NCBI RefSeq assembly: GCF_000771405.1 | Contig: NZ_JDUI01000001.1 | Location: 1-64,000 of the forward strand | DNA length: 64,000 nucleotides | Origin: Bifidobacterium pullorum DSM 20433 | Lineage (GTDB): Bacteria; Actinomycetota; Actinomycetes; Actinomycetales; Bifidobacteriaceae | Direction of reading: 5' to 3' | Shown: positions 6,953 through 16,297 of the stretch, piece after piece | Numbering within the stretch: the first letter of the stretch is position 1 | Layout: each line of letters starts with the position of its first letter | The notes under the pieces: generated by a model | What the model was told of the DNA's origin: nothing | What the model saw: the letters and a program-made list of their open reading frames with translations, nothing else | Database searches by the model: none | Position numbers and translations under genes: made by a program

Positions 6953-9919
6953 TTACTCGGCCGGGACGATCGATACGATCTTCGGGGCCTTGACGATCAC
7001 CTTGCGCGGTTCCTTGCCGCCGAGGCGGTCGGCCACGGCTTCGAGGGCCATGCGCTCGAGTTCCGCCGGATCGATGTCCGGGCTGACCTCGAGCTTGGCG
7101 CGCACCTTGCCCTTGATCTGCACGACCGCGGTGACGGTATCCTGGCCGACATACCGTTCGTCGGCCACCGGCCACGGCTCGTGGGCCAGCGACTCGGCGT
7201 GGCCGAGGCGGTTCCACAGCTCCTCGCAGATGTGCGGGGCGACCGGGGCGAGCATGAGGATCAGCGGCTCGACGGCGGCGCGGGGCACCGCATCCAACGA
7301 GGTCAGATGGTTGTTGAGCACGATGAGCTTGGCGATCGCGGTGTTGGGGCGCATGGCCTCCATCTCCACAGTCACGTCGGCGATCGTGTTGTTGAGCAGC
7401 TTGAGCGTCTTCAGGTCCGGTTCCGCATCCGTGACGCGCACCTCGCCGGTGGTCTCGTCCACGACGTTGCGCCACAGGCGCTGCAGGAAGCGCATGCCGC
7501 CGACCACGTTGCGCGTGTTCCACGGGCGGGATTCGGCCAGCGGGCCCATGCTCATCTCGTACAGGCGGAACGTGTCCGCGCCGTAGTTCTCGTACATGTC
7601 GTCCGGCGTGATGATGTTCTTCAGGCTCTTGCCCATCTTGCCGAACTCGCGGTTGACGTGCTGGCCGTTCCAGGTGAACGTCGGCTCGCCGTCGGCGCCG
7701 GCCGGGCCCTCCTCCACCTCGGCGGCCGGCACGTACTGGCCGCGGTCGTCGGTGTAAGCGTAGGCCTGGATCATGCCCTGGTTGAACAGCTTGTGGAACG
7801 GCTCGGCCGAATCCACATAGCCCAGGTCGAACAGCACCTTATGCCAGAAGCGGGCGTACAGCAGGTGGAGCACCGCGTGCTCGACACCACCGACGTACAG
7901 GTCCACGCCGCCGGAACGGCCGTTGCCGCGGTCCGGGCCCATCCAGTAGTCGTACTCGTCCTTGTCCACCATGTGCTCGGTGTCGGTCGGGTCGAGGTAA
8001 CGCATGTAGTACCAGCAGGAACCGGCCCAGTTCGGCATCGTGTTCGTGTCGCGGTAGTAGGTCTTCTCGCCGTCGCCCAGGTCCATCGTGACCTTGACCC
8101 AATCCTCGTTGCGGCTCAGCGGCGCCTCCGGGTTGGATTCGGCGTCCTCCGGGTCGAAGGTCTTCGGGCTGTAGTCGGGCACGTCCGGCAGGTTGATCGG
8201 CAGCTGCTCGTCCGGCAGCAGGTGGGCCACGCCGTCCTCGTCGTAGACGATCGGGAACGGCTCGCCCCAGTAACGTTGGCGGCTGAACAACCAGTCGCGC
8301 AGACGGTAGCTGACCGTGCCCTTGCCCACGCCGGCCTGTTCCAGCCAGGCGTTGACCTTGGCGATCGCGTCGTCGACGCGCAGGCCGTCGATGGACAACG
8401 GCTGGCCGTCGGCGCGGGTCGCCTCGACGCTGGAGTTGATGACGATGCCGTCGTGCGAGACGAACGGCGCCTTGCCCTCGTATTCGGACAGATCGTCGCC
8501 GGATTCCGGCAGCGGCTTGACCGTGTAGATGACCGGCAGCCCGTACTTGACGGCGAAGTCGTAGTCACGCTGGTCGCCGCCCGGCACGGCCATGATCGCG
8601 CCGGTGCCGTAGTCCATCAGCACGTAGTCGGCGGTAAACAGCGGCAGCTGGGCGCCGGTGATCGGGTTGACGGCGTACAAGCCGGTGAACAGACCCGTCT
8701 TCTCGCCGGCCTCGTCCACACGGTCCTTGGCGGTCTTGGCCTCGGCCGCACGGCGGTAGGCGGCCACGGCCTCCTTCGGCGTGGCATAGCCGCCGGTCCA
8801 GGATTCGGGGATGCCCTCCGGCCAGGCGTCCGGCACATAGGCCAACAGGTGATGCTCCGGGGAGACCACGGCGAACGTGGTGCCGAACAGCGTATCGGGA
8901 CGGGTGGTGTAGATCTCCATGTCCTGCTCGCCGGACGGGGTCTCGACCGTGAAGTGCACGGAGGCGCCGTGCGATTCGCCGATCCAGTTGCGCTGCATGA
9001 GCTTGACCTTCTCAGGCCAGTCGATGGTGTCCAGGTCGTCGATCAGGCGATGGCCGTAGGCGGTGATGCGCATCGACCACTGGCGCAGCTCGCGCTGGAA
9101 CACCGGGAAGTTGCCGCGCTCGGACTTGCCCTCGGCGGTGACCTCCTCGTTGGCGAGCACGGTGCCCAGGCCCGGGCACCAGTTGACCGGGGACTTGGAG
9201 ATGTAGGCCAGACGGAACTCGTTGAGCACGTCGGCCTGTTCGGCGGCGGTCAGATCCGCCCATGCCTTGCCCTCGAAGCCGGGGATCGGGCGGGCGCCGG
9301 ATTCGAAGTCGGCCACCAGGTCGGCGATCGGACGGGCGCAGCCCTTGGAACCGCTCGGGTTCGTGGCTTCCGGATCGTACCAGGCGTCATAGATGCGGGA
9401 GAAGATCCACTGGGTCCAACGCACGTATCCCGGGTCGATCGTCGCGAAGGAGCGGCGGTCGTCGAAGCTCAGGCCCATGCGGTGCAGCTGGCGGCGCATG
9501 TTGGCGATGTTCTGCTCGGTGGTCACGCGCGGATGCTGGCCGGTCTGCACGGCGTACTGCTCGGCGGGCAGACCGAAGGCGTCGTAGCCCATCGCGTGCA
9601 GCACGTTCTCGCCCTTCATGCGGTGGTAGCGGCTGACCACGTCGGTGGCCAGATAGCCGAGCGGGTGGCCGACATGCAGGCCCTTGCCCGACGGATACGG
9701 GAACATGTCCATCGCGAAATAGGACTTGCGGCCTTCGGCGTTGCGGCCCGCGCCGTCCTTCAGATCACCGTTGACGTTCGCCGCCCAGAAGGTGCCGTGC
9801 TCGTCCCAGTACTGCTGCCAACGCTCCTCGATGCCCTGGGCCATCGCGGCGTTATAGCGGAAGGCGGGCTCGCCGGAATCGACCGCCGGCGCCGCCGTGT
9901 TCTTCTCGTTGTCACTCAT
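6953..9919 (-). CDS. leuS: Leucyl-tRNA synthetase
   Basis: A 988-aa class I aminoacyl-tRNA synthetase charging tRNA-Leu. The HIGH-type motif appears as HVGHPLGY and the KMSKS-type loop as KMGKSLKN, with the editing CP1 domain between them (including the T-rich [11 protein letters not shown] signature). The protein is longer than E. coli LeuS (860 aa), mainly through an insertion near residues 180-215 and an acidic stretch near 590. ATG at 9919 is preferred over an in-frame TTG two codons upstream. No ribosome site precedes it; instead a GATAAT hexamer ends 8 nt before the ATG, which suggests a leaderless transcript. Confidence 0.97.
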   Translation of the reverse strand: MSDNEKNTAAPAVDSGEPAFRYNAAMAQGIEERWQQYWDEHGTFWAANVNGDLKDGAGRNAEGRKSYFAMDMFPYPSGKGLHVGHPLGYLATDVVSRYHRMKGENVLHAMGYDAFGLPAEQYAVQTGQHPRVTTEQNIANMRRQLHRMGLSFDDRRSFATIDPGYVRWTQWIFSRIYDAWYDPEATNPSGSKGCARPIADLVADFESGARPIPGFEGKAWADLTAAEQADVLNEFRLAYISKSPVNWCPGLGTVLANEEVTAEGKSERGNFPVFQRELRQWSMRITAYGHRLIDDLDTIDWPEKVKLMQRNWIGESHGASVHFTVETPSGEQDMEIYTTRPDTLFGTTFAVVSPEHHLLAYVPDAWPEGIPESWTGGYATPKEAVAAYRRAAEAKTAKDRVDEAGEKTGLFTGLYAVNPITGAQLPLFTADYVLMDYGTGAIMAVPGGDQRDYDFAVKYGLPVIYTVKPLPESGDDLSEYEGKAPFVSHDGIVINSSVEATRADGQPLSIDGLRVDDAIAKVNAWLEQAGVGKGTVSYRLRDWLFSRQRYWGEPFPIVYDEDGVAHLLPDEQLPINLPDVPDYSPKTFDPEDAESNPEAPLSRNEDWVKVTMDLGDGEKTYYRDTNTMPNWAGSCWYYMRYLDPTDTEHMVDKDEYDYWMGPDRGNGRSGGVDLYVGGVEHAVLHLLYARFWHKVLFDLGYVDSAEPFHKLFNQGMIQAYAYTDDRGQYVPAAEVEEGPAGADGEPTFTWNGQHVNREFGKMGKSLKNIITPDDMYENYGADTFRLYEMSMGPLAESRPWNTRNVVGGMRFLQRLWRNVVDETTGEVRVTDAEPDLKTLKLLNNTIADVTVEMEAMRPNTAIAKLIVLNNHLTSLDAVPRAAVEPLILMLAPVAPHICEELWNRLGHAESLAHEPWPVADERYVGQDTVTAVVQIKGKVRAKLEVSPDIDPAELERMALEAVADRLGGKEPRKVIVKAPKIVSIVPAE

Positions 9920-9927
9920 GGTCAACG

Positions 9928-9933
9928 ATTATC
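9928..9933 (-). promoter_or_regulatory. Candidate -10 element for leaderless leuS transcript
   Basis: GATAAT on the minus strand lies 8 nt before the leuS ATG, so transcription would start at or next to the initiation codon. No Shine-Dalgarno sequence is present and no convincing -35 hexamer is seen 16-18 bp upstream, where the terminator-like hairpin at 9955-9984 begins. Confidence 0.45.
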
Positions 9934-9954
9934 GCCACGTAACTGGACACCATG

Positions 9955-9984
9955 CGGGGCATCGTCCGCTGTCCGGACGAGCCC
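9955..9984 (-). terminator. Interrupted hairpin after the CorA-type gene
   Basis: GGGGC-AT-CGTCCG and CGGACG-AG-CCCC pair around a 4-nt loop, with a 2-nt internal bulge on each side. It lies within 5 nt of the transporter stop codon and is the likely transcription end for that gene; it also overlaps the area where a -35 for leuS would fall. Confidence 0.5.
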
Positions 9985-9988
9985 CACG

Positions 9989-10939
9989 TCACTTGAACCA
10001 GCGGGAACGGGTCAGGAACCAGGTCACCGCGGCGGCCAGCGCCATCGAGACGACGACGATGAGCAGGAATCCCCACGGTTTGTCGGTGAACGGCATGCCC
10101 ATCATGCCGCCGTCGAAGTTCATGCCGTACATCGAGAAGATGAGCGTGGGAATCGACAGCGAGATGGAGATGATCGTGAAGATGCGCATCACGTTGTTCA
10201 GGTTGTTGGACACGATCGAGGCGAAGGCGTCGGTCATGTTCGCCAGAACGCCGCTGTAGATGTTCGCCATCTCGATGGCCTGCTTGTTCTCGGTGATCAC
10301 GTCCTCGAGCAGGTCCTCGTCCTCCGGGTACTGCTTGATGCGGGCGAGCGTGGTGAGCTTCTCCATCACGATCTCGTTCGATTTGAGCGACGTGGTGAAA
10401 TACACCAAGGTCTTGCTCAGTTCCAGGAGCATCAGGATCTCGCGGTTCTGCATCGAATGGCGCAGCTTGAGTTCGAGCTTGTCGCTCTCCCGGTCGATGA
10501 TGCGCAGGTACCGCAGGTACATGGTGGCGTTGCGGTACAGGATCTGCAGGATGAAGCGCGTCTTCATATACGTGTTGAACCCGCGGATCGTGCCCTCCAT
10601 GAACGGGTGGAGCACGGGGGTGTCCTGCATGCACACGGTGATGATCATGTTCTGGGTCACGATGATCGACAGAGGGATCGTCTCGTACCAGTCGCGCCCG
10701 CCGCGCTCCTCCACGGTCGGGATGTCGACGATGATCATCGTGTAATCGTCCTCGACGTCCACGCGCGAGCGTTCCTCGTCATCCAGCGGGGCGCGCAGGT
10801 CGGCCAGGTCGATGCCGGTCTCCTGGGCCACGGTGGCCAGCTCCACGTCGGTCGGGTCGGAGAGGCACAGCCATGAACCGTTCTCCGGTCTACTGATTTG
10901 TTCCACCTGGCCGTTGATGGTGTTGAACATACGCAACAT
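9989..10939 (-). CDS. CorA family divalent metal ion transporter
   Basis: A 316-aa membrane protein of the CorA family, which forms pentameric Mg2+ (or Co2+/Ni2+) channels. A large N-terminal cytoplasmic alpha/beta domain and a long helix (about residues 130-250) precede two C-terminal membrane helices. The first ends in the filter motif YGMNF (about residues 273-277), and the second is followed by a short basic tail (RSRWFK). The ATG at 10939 has GAGGG 4-5 nt upstream. The GMN filter supports metal transport, but the metal cannot be told from sequence. It is monocistronic, flanked by leuS and a divergent glycosylase gene. Confidence 0.88.
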   Translation of the reverse strand: MLRMFNTINGQVEQISRPENGSWLCLSDPTDVELATVAQETGIDLADLRAPLDDEERSRVDVEDDYTMIIVDIPTVEERGGRDWYETIPLSIIVTQNMIITVCMQDTPVLHPFMEGTIRGFNTYMKTRFILQILYRNATMYLRYLRIIDRESDKLELKLRHSMQNREILMLLELSKTLVYFTTSLKSNEIVMEKLTTLARIKQYPEDEDLLEDVITENKQAIEMANIYSGVLANMTDAFASIVSNNLNNVMRIFTIISISLSIPTLIFSMYGMNFDGGMMGMPFTDKPWGFLLIVVVSMALAAAVTWFLTRSRWFK

Positions 10940-11233
10940 GGGTCCCTCACCCGCCTTTCACAAAACCGTTGGATTGCCTGCGGCGGCTCATCCGAGCCGT
11001 ATAAAGCATAGCCCCTGTCCCCCGACTTTGCGCCCTATTCGGGCACAAGTTCAGCCGTTGTTCATGTCCGCCGTCGCGATCCGGCGGATTGCGGCGCGGG
11101 TCCGTACGCCGACCTGCGGCGGGACCGGCCTGCCCGACCCGGCGTCCCGCTTGTGGGATGTGCTCGGCGACAGCCATGGTCCCGAGTGCGGAAGACCGGC
11201 GGCTGCGCGCGGGATGCGATTACGATGGCGGTT

Positions 11234-11764
11234 ATGACGGAACATGTGGAGCATGGGTTCGGCCCGGTGTGGGATGCGGACTCACGCGTGCTGGTGCTGG
11301 GCTCGATGCCGAGTCCGAAATCGCGGGAGGCGTCGTTCTATTACATGCATCCGCGCAACCGGTTCTGGCCGGTGATGGCCGCGGTGTTCGCCGATCCGAC
11401 GGACCTGGAGGATGCGCCGGGCGATACGCCGGATTCCCGGCGCGCGTTCGCGCTGCGGCATGGCATCGCGTTATGGGATGTCATCGCCGAATGCGATATC
11501 GTCGGCGCATCCGACGCGTCGATCGCCAACGCGGTGCCGAACGACCCGACTCCGCTGATCCGGGGCTCGCGCATCGCACTGGTGGCCACAACCGGCGCCA
11601 AGGCGACGCAGCTGTATCGGCGGCTGTGCGCGCCGCTGCTGGAACTGGCCGGGATCACGGTGCCGCACGTGGGATTGCCGTCGACCAGTCCGGCGAACGC
11701 GGCGATGAGTCTGGACCGGCTCATCGCCGCGTACCGTGAGGCGTTGGCGCCTACGGGTCGATGA
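11234..11764 (+). CDS. Uracil-DNA-glycosylase-fold DNA repair enzyme, hypoxanthine-DNA glycosylase type
   Basis: A 176-aa protein with the UDG-superfamily motifs of the hypoxanthine-DNA glycosylase group: GSMPSPKSREASFYYMHPRNRFWP (about residues 19-42, seen in two parts around the P-loop-like strand) and a C-terminal LPSTSPANA segment equivalent to motif 2 (H/N-P-S-P). Such enzymes remove deaminated adenine or uracil from DNA. The start at 11234 is the closest ATG to the conserved domain; ATG at 11225 is an alternative. No ribosome site is seen, but TACGAT lies 7 nt upstream, so it may be leaderless. It runs convergently towards the ABC permease. Substrate preference is inferred from the family. 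Confidence 0.8.
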   Translation: MTEHVEHGFGPVWDADSRVLVLGSMPSPKSREASFYYMHPRNRFWPVMAAVFADPTDLEDAPGDTPDSRRAFALRHGIALWDVIAECDIVGASDASIANAVPNDPTPLIRGSRIALVATTGAKATQLYRRLCAPLLELAGITVPHVGLPSTSPANAAMSLDRLIAAYREALAPTGR

Positions 11765-11804
11765 CCGCGACGCCGCGGCGGACATATCCGCGACGGCGCA
11801 CCCG

Positions 11805-12521
11805 TCACAGTTCCGTCCGCGCGTAGATGCGCAGACTGATGGCCGCACTGGCCGCCATGATCGCCACGGTGAGCGCGGCGAATATCCCGCAGCACAGAGC
11901 GAGCCGTTCCGGGGACAGCAGCCAGAGCAGCCCGTCGGACCATGCGGCCACCGCGGATTCGTCCAGACTGCCCACGAACAGCGCCACCATCAGCACGGCG
12001 AACACGACGAGCAGCGGCAGTATACCGGTGGCCGTGGTGGCGCCGAACCGGTAGAACAGTATGGTCATCGCGCACACCATGACGGTGCAGACCATCAGGA
12101 ACGCCAATCCGACCAGAAGCGCCGCGCGCACGGCATCCGCGGAGAACATCGCCGCCATCATTCCGGTCGGACCGCCAAGCCCCGGCGCCACCGCCGCGAT
12201 GCCGATGTTCAGCCCCACCGCGACGGCCGCCGTCAGCAGGCTGGCGATCACCAGCGTCAACAGGGTCAGATACCGCCCCGCAACGACGTCCCGCCGGCTC
12301 AGCGGCAGCGTCATGCGATACGTCTTCCACCCCTTCAGCTCATCGTATTGGCCCAGCTGCATGCCGACCATCGGGTAGGTCATGAACAACGCCGCGGCCA
12401 CCACCGTGGCCAGGGATTGCGTCTGCAGCCCCAGCCACAGGCACAGCGCCAGCGATACGGGCAGGTTCAGCAGCATCCTCTGCCGGATCATCATCAGATC
12501 GAGATGCCATGCGCGGATCAT
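11805..12521 (-). CDS. ABC-2 type transporter permease of a GntR-linked ABC system
   Basis: A 238-aa integral membrane protein with six predicted hydrophobic segments (about residues 18-55, 85-110, 130-160, 168-190, 200-225). It has no signal peptide and looks like ABC-2/YhaI-type permeases. The segment YDELKGWKTYRMTLPLSRRDVVAGRYL resembles the first cytoplasmic loop of ABC-2 exporters. It overlaps the ATPase gene by 4 nt and is the third gene of a GntR-ATPase-permease operon. The substrate is unknown; related systems in Firmicutes respond to cell-wall stress or peptide antibiotics. A paralogous module lies at 34981-37680. Confidence 0.8.
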   Translation of the reverse strand: MIRAWHLDLMMIRQRMLLNLPVSLALCLWLGLQTQSLATVVAAALFMTYPMVGMQLGQYDELKGWKTYRMTLPLSRRDVVAGRYLTLLTLVIASLLTAAVAVGLNIGIAAVAPGLGGPTGMMAAMFSADAVRAALLVGLAFLMVCTVMVCAMTILFYRFGATTATGILPLLVVFAVLMVALFVGSLDESAVAAWSDGLLWLLSPERLALCCGIFAALTVAIMAASAAISLRIYARTEL

Positions 12522-13414
12522 CGTGAAACCCCCTTGATCATGAAATGCAGATAGTCGTCGATGGTCATGCGGTCGCAGGGGATGTCCGGAAACGCCTCGG
12601 CGAACGCGAACCGATCCGGCACCGCCAGATCGACGCCGTATTCGTGATGCAGGATCCTCGGCGTCGCGCCGCCGAACACATCCGACCCAAGGATCGCGTC
12701 GATGTCACGCGCCCGGCATCGGGCCACACCCATGGTGTCGATGATCTCGTCCTTCGGCTTGTCGAAGACGATGCGGCCGTCGTCGATGCACACCACGCGG
12801 TCCGCGATCCGTTCCAGGTCGGAGGTGATGTGACTGGACATGAGGACACCGTGCTCGTCATCCGCCACGAATTCACGCAACAGGTCCAGCACCTCGTCGC
12901 GGGCCATCGGGTCGAGTCCGGCGGTGGCCTCGTCCAGGATGAGCAGCCGCGCCCCATGGCTGAGCGCGCAGGCGAGCGACAGCTTCATGCCCATACCCCG
13001 GGAGAGCTCCTTGACCTTCCTGGTATCCGGCAAACCGAATCGCTTCAGATATGCGGCGAACCGGCGCTCGTCCCACTGCCGGTAGCAACGCCGGAGCAGC
13101 CCGTTGACGTCCCGGATGCGCAGCGTATCGGGGAACGCCACCGTGTCGAAGACGACGCCCACCTGCTCCTTGGCCGCCACGCCATCCGCCCCGCCCATCC
13201 CACGGATCGGCGTGCCCAGCACCGTTCCTTCGCCGCCATCGGGGGCGACCAGCCCCAACAGCGCTTTAATCGTGGTGGTCTTGCCCGCCCCGTTGCGTCC
13301 GACGTAGCCGACGATTTCACCGGGTCGGACGGTCAGGTCCACATTCCGCAGGGCGAAGTCGCCGTACCGTTTGCATAACCGATGCGCCTCGAGCAGAGGC
13401 CGAGGGTCGCTCAT
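12518..13414 (-). CDS. ABC transporter ATP-binding protein
   Basis: A 298-aa ABC ATPase. Walker A is GRNGAGKTTT (about residues 38-47), the signature is LSRGMGMK (about 139-146), Walker B is LLILDEATAGLD (about 158-169) and the switch His lies in SSHITSDLERIADRV. The C-terminal about 80 residues form an extension typical of exporters of the CcmA/YtrB kind. It overlaps the downstream permease by 4 nt and the upstream GntR gene by 4 nt, so the three genes are one transcription unit. The substrate is not evident. Confidence 0.92.
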   Translation of the reverse strand: MSDPRPLLEAHRLCKRYGDFALRNVDLTVRPGEIVGYVGRNGAGKTTTIKALLGLVAPDGGEGTVLGTPIRGMGGADGVAAKEQVGVVFDTVAFPDTLRIRDVNGLLRRCYRQWDERRFAAYLKRFGLPDTRKVKELSRGMGMKLSLACALSHGARLLILDEATAGLDPMARDEVLDLLREFVADDEHGVLMSSHITSDLERIADRVVCIDDGRIVFDKPKDEIIDTMGVARCRARDIDAILGSDVFGGATPRILHHEYGVDLAVPDRFAFAEAFPDIPCDRMTIDDYLHFMIKGVSR

Positions 13415-13791
13415 GATGCGTCACCTTCCATGATGAGGTCCATCATCTCCCGCAGCTCGTCGTCGCCGATATCGGCGGACCGCGCATCATCGACGAGCCG
13501 CATGAGCCGCTGCTCGATCTGGCGGCGGCGTTCCTCACGCAGCAGTTCGACGTTGCCACCGGTGACGAAGCTGCCCTTGCCCTGCACGGTTTCGATGAAC
13601 CCCTGGGCCTCCAGATCCGTGTACGCCCGCTTGGTGGTGATGACGCTGATGCGCAACCCGTTGGCGAGCGCGCGGATCGAGGGCAGTTTCTGCCCCGGCT
13701 GGAGTTCGCCGGTTAGGATGAGCTCCTTGATCTGCGTGGTGATCTGCTCGTAGATCGGCTTGTCCGATGAGTTGGAGATGATCAGATCCAC
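13411..13791 (-). CDS. GntR family transcriptional regulator, YtrA subfamily
   Basis: A 126-aa repressor-type protein made of an N-terminal winged helix (PIYEQITTQIKELILTGEL ... LPSIRALANGLRISVITTKRAY, residues 12-60) and a short helical C-terminus, the size and layout of YtrA-type GntR regulators. Translation probably starts at GTG (13791), which has AAAGGAAA 7 nt upstream. YtrA proteins usually repress their own ABC operon; the dyad-rich AT stretch at 13884-13916 is a good candidate operator. A hairpin-forming leader lies just before the ribosome site. Confidence 0.88.
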   Translation of the reverse strand: MDLIISNSSDKPIYEQITTQIKELILTGELQPGQKLPSIRALANGLRISVITTKRAYTDLEAQGFIETVQGKGSFVTGGNVELLREERRRQIEQRLMRLVDDARSADIGDDELREMMDLIMEGDAS

Positions 13792-13814
13792 TATGTGTTT
13801 CCTTTGCTAAGTCC

Positions 13815-13847
13815 GGTTCGGGCATGCATGGCGTGCATGTCCGAACC
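13815..13847 (-). other. Stem-loop in the 5' leader of the GntR/ABC operon
   Basis: A 14-bp stem (13815-13828 with 13834-13847, one G-U pair) and a 5-nt loop sit about 24 nt upstream of the GTG start of the GntR gene and downstream of the presumed promoter, so they would be in the mRNA leader. It could be an attenuator or an mRNA-stabilising hairpin; there is no T-tract. Confidence 0.5.
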
Positions 13848-13883
13848 GTGCCCTTGACGAAAGCGTCCTCCCGGAAGAGCGCG

Positions 13884-13916
13884 AGTGTATATACCCTCTA
13901 TACACACTATATACAC
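13884..13916 (-). promoter_or_regulatory. Candidate operator/promoter of the GntR/ABC operon
   Basis: An AT-rich stretch holds overlapping dyads: GTGTATA (13885-13891) with TATACAC (13899-13905), and GTGTATATA (13885-13893) with TATATACAC (13908-13916). The form AGTGTA ... TACAC(T) is like the operators known for YtrA-type regulators. TATAGA/TATAGT hexamers on the minus strand inside the dyads could serve as -10 boxes, so a bound repressor would block the promoter. Confidence 0.6.
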
Positions 13917-13930
13917 GCGATGGCGCGCCG

Positions 13931-15850
13931 TCAAGCAACGTCGCCGAAAACGATACGGTAGGTTCCTTCCCGCAGGTCCACGCTCACGCTGGTGCCGTCG
14001 GCGAAGACGGTGCGCTGCCGGAACACGTCGCCGTCCACGACATCGAATCCGGTCATCTCCAGCAGGCCCACCCGGCGGTGCAGGTCGGCGACCACACGGC
14101 ATCGCGCGATGTCGTCCTCCAGCGTGCCGGCGACCCCGGCCCCGCCCACATCGCCGTCGATGCCCGCGTAGGCGGCGTCACGAATCAGGTAGGGTGCTCC
14201 CCCGTTGAGCAGCGCATACAGCATGTAGTCGTCCCCGCCCTCCACACGGTCCATCATCCACGGTTCGATGACGCAGTCGTGGTAGACGAGGTTCTGCAGC
14301 GGCACGGGCACGCCCCCGCGCGGCGCGTCCGGCGCGGCGAGCTGGAAATCGTAAGGCGCGTAATGGCAGAACACGAGCACGGGCATGGCCCAGTCCGCCA
14401 CCTCCTCGGAGCTGGTGAGGATGCCGCGCGACAGCAGCCAGCGGAGGCAGCGGGCGCGTTCCCGGTAGCAGTCGGCCCGGCTCATGCGGTGCTCGGGGTT
14501 CGCGCATTCGTCGCCCTCGTTGCAGGTGAACACGTCCAGATAGGTGCCGTCGAGCTCGACGCCGTGCGCGGCGATCTCCCGGTAGTTGCGCTTGACGTAG
14601 TCGGGGGCGAGCCGCCCGCACAGGTATTGCTGGCGGCCTCCGGCCCAGCGCGCGTGTTCGGGGATCGAACCGTCGGCCAGACGCACGGCGTTGCGGTCGT
14701 CGTGCGTGGCGGCGTTGCAATGGTAGTCGCGGTACTGGTCGTGCAGGCCGAACAGGTACCCGCACTCGTGCGCGGTGTCGGCGAGCGCGCGCAGCCCCTC
14801 CCATCCACCGGCTTCGGCGCAGGCCGGCAGGTAGTCGGGGTGCTGGTTGTCGTATCCGGGCTGCCCCCAGCCGTCGAGGTGCATGTACAGCCGGTCGACG
14901 CCGGCCTTGCGCAACGCGCGCAGCTGGTCGGCGCGCCGGCCGAAGGTGACGAGCGCGTCGTTGCGTTCCGGATGCTCCGCATCGTACATGGACGAATCGG
15001 GTTGGACGTGCGTTTTGGCGCCGACGTGCATCCACATACAGCCGGGCAGCTGCCGTATGGAGGGGTTGCGCACGGCTTTTTCGGCGAGCGTGCGCAGCAG
15101 GCCGTGTTCGTCGGCCCAAGCGCGATAGGTTTTGGCCACGCCGGTGATGGTGGCGTGTTCGCCGGCGAGCAGCCGGTAGCGGACCGTGCGGCGATAATCC
15201 ATGCGTCCCAGGCTGGGTTCGAACCAGGTGCCGATATGCGTGTGGGGGCCGTGCGCCGGATGGTCGATGACGTATCCGGCGTTGGCGGGCGTCTCGCAGA
15301 TGGCCACGTATCCCGCCGCGTCGGGGTGCCCGAGGTCGCGGATCTGGGCGTGGAACGGCATGTAGCCGCCTTCGGTCCAGTAGCGCCCGTCGAACGGGAT
15401 GGCGGACGTGGGCGTGGGCCAGTCGTTGGGGATCATGGTGCCTTGGCCGTGGGTGATGAGCGTGACCCAGTCGCCGTTCGGCTCGTCGAATGCGAACGGC
15501 GCGGGCCAGGTGACGCGGGTCACGTCCAGTGCGGCGTCGTTCAGCGGCACCCATTCGGCGATGATATCGCCGGTGGTCGATTCGATCCATACGTGGGTTT
15601 CGAAGGCGTAGTCGGTGCCGGCGAATCCCTCGTAGCGGACCGTCACCGCCTCTCCCGTGCCGGTGGTGCGGCGCTCGGCGGTGATGTGTTCGGCTTGGCA
15701 GAAGGGGATGGCGACCACCTGGCCCGCGATCCGCAATGCCGGTTGCGTCGCCTCGGATGTCCGCCAACGGTGTCCGTCGCGGACGATGGTCATCCGTGCG
15801 GTCGTCTCGTCGAGTTCGACGAGAGTGCCGGCGCAGTCGCATGCGATCAT
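13931..15850 (-). CDS. GH129-type alpha-N-acetylgalactosaminidase
   Basis: A 639-aa protein without signal peptide, resembling the intracellular alpha-N-acetylgalactosaminidases of glycoside hydrolase family 129 (NagBb type), which release GalNAc from Tn antigen and related mucin fragments. It has an N-terminal beta-rich domain (about residues 1-250) and a barrel-like domain with Asp motifs HLDGWGQPGYDNQHPDYLP (Asp about 326) and DGTYLDVF (Asp about 434 and 439). Those positions and the total length match the nucleophile/acid-base region I recall for NagBb (D330, D435). The start at 15850 is preferred over one 11 codons earlier because AAAGGAA lies upstream. It is monocistronic. GH101-like or DUF5696-type enzymes are the alternatives. 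Confidence 0.72.
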   Translation of the reverse strand: MIACDCAGTLVELDETTARMTIVRDGHRWRTSEATQPALRIAGQVVAIPFCQAEHITAERRTTGTGEAVTVRYEGFAGTDYAFETHVWIESTTGDIIAEWVPLNDAALDVTRVTWPAPFAFDEPNGDWVTLITHGQGTMIPNDWPTPTSAIPFDGRYWTEGGYMPFHAQIRDLGHPDAAGYVAICETPANAGYVIDHPAHGPHTHIGTWFEPSLGRMDYRRTVRYRLLAGEHATITGVAKTYRAWADEHGLLRTLAEKAVRNPSIRQLPGCMWMHVGAKTHVQPDSSMYDAEHPERNDALVTFGRRADQLRALRKAGVDRLYMHLDGWGQPGYDNQHPDYLPACAEAGGWEGLRALADTAHECGYLFGLHDQYRDYHCNAATHDDRNAVRLADGSIPEHARWAGGRQQYLCGRLAPDYVKRNYREIAAHGVELDGTYLDVFTCNEGDECANPEHRMSRADCYRERARCLRWLLSRGILTSSEEVADWAMPVLVFCHYAPYDFQLAAPDAPRGGVPVPLQNLVYHDCVIEPWMMDRVEGGDDYMLYALLNGGAPYLIRDAAYAGIDGDVGGAGVAGTLEDDIARCRVVADLHRRVGLLEMTGFDVVDGDVFRQRTVFADGTSVSVDLREGTYRIVFGDVA

Positions 15851-15965
15851 ACCGGTTCCTTTCCTTGAAGTCCCGCGGGACACGATGCCGACGATGACGG
15901 GACCGCGGAGGGCCCGTCCGTCACGTCATGCGGCGGGACGTCCGCACCGCCGGATCCCGGAACGG

Positions 15966-16181
15966 TCAGTCGGTGAAGCCGGCGTCCCGGCGGATCTGTT
16001 CGCGCCGCCGCTTCTGCCGGACACCGATCCGGTAGGAGGCCACGGCGAAGGCGATGCCGACGATGACGAACAGCACGGCGGCCGGCCAGGCGCCGGCGAC
16101 CGCCAGCCAGATACCGCCGAGGATGAAGAACACCGCGCAGAAGATATAGAATCCGCGGTGCGTCTTGCGTCCGTTGTTCAT
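15966..16181 (-). CDS. Small two-helix membrane protein of unknown function
   Basis: A 71-aa protein with two hydrophobic helices (FYIFCAVFFILGGIWLAVAG and AAVLFVIVGIAFAVASYRI) separated by a short turn, and a basic cytoplasmic C-terminus (RQKRRREQIRRDAG). The start at 16181 is taken from a GGGAGG site 5 nt upstream; the preceding codon is also ATG. I do not recognise the family. It stands alone between the GH129 gene and a hypothetical gene, on the same strand, with about 115 bp on each side. Confidence 0.6.
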   Translation of the reverse strand: MNNGRKTHRGFYIFCAVFFILGGIWLAVAGAWPAAVLFVIVGIAFAVASYRIGVRQKRRREQIRRDAGFTD

Positions 16182-16297
16182 CATCGCCTCCCGATTGGAT
16201 TGTCGCCCATCCAGTATATCGAGGGGCGGCGTTCGGCATCGCACGGTCCGGCCATCGGCGCACGCCGTGCGGCGACCCGCCGCCATCGCGACGCCTG

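Noticed and set aside
7181-10876. A 1231-codon open frame on the plus strand
   Set aside because: It is antisense to leuS and the CorA-type gene; composition is His/Val/Arg-rich and without domain, as expected for a shadow frame in GC-rich DNA.
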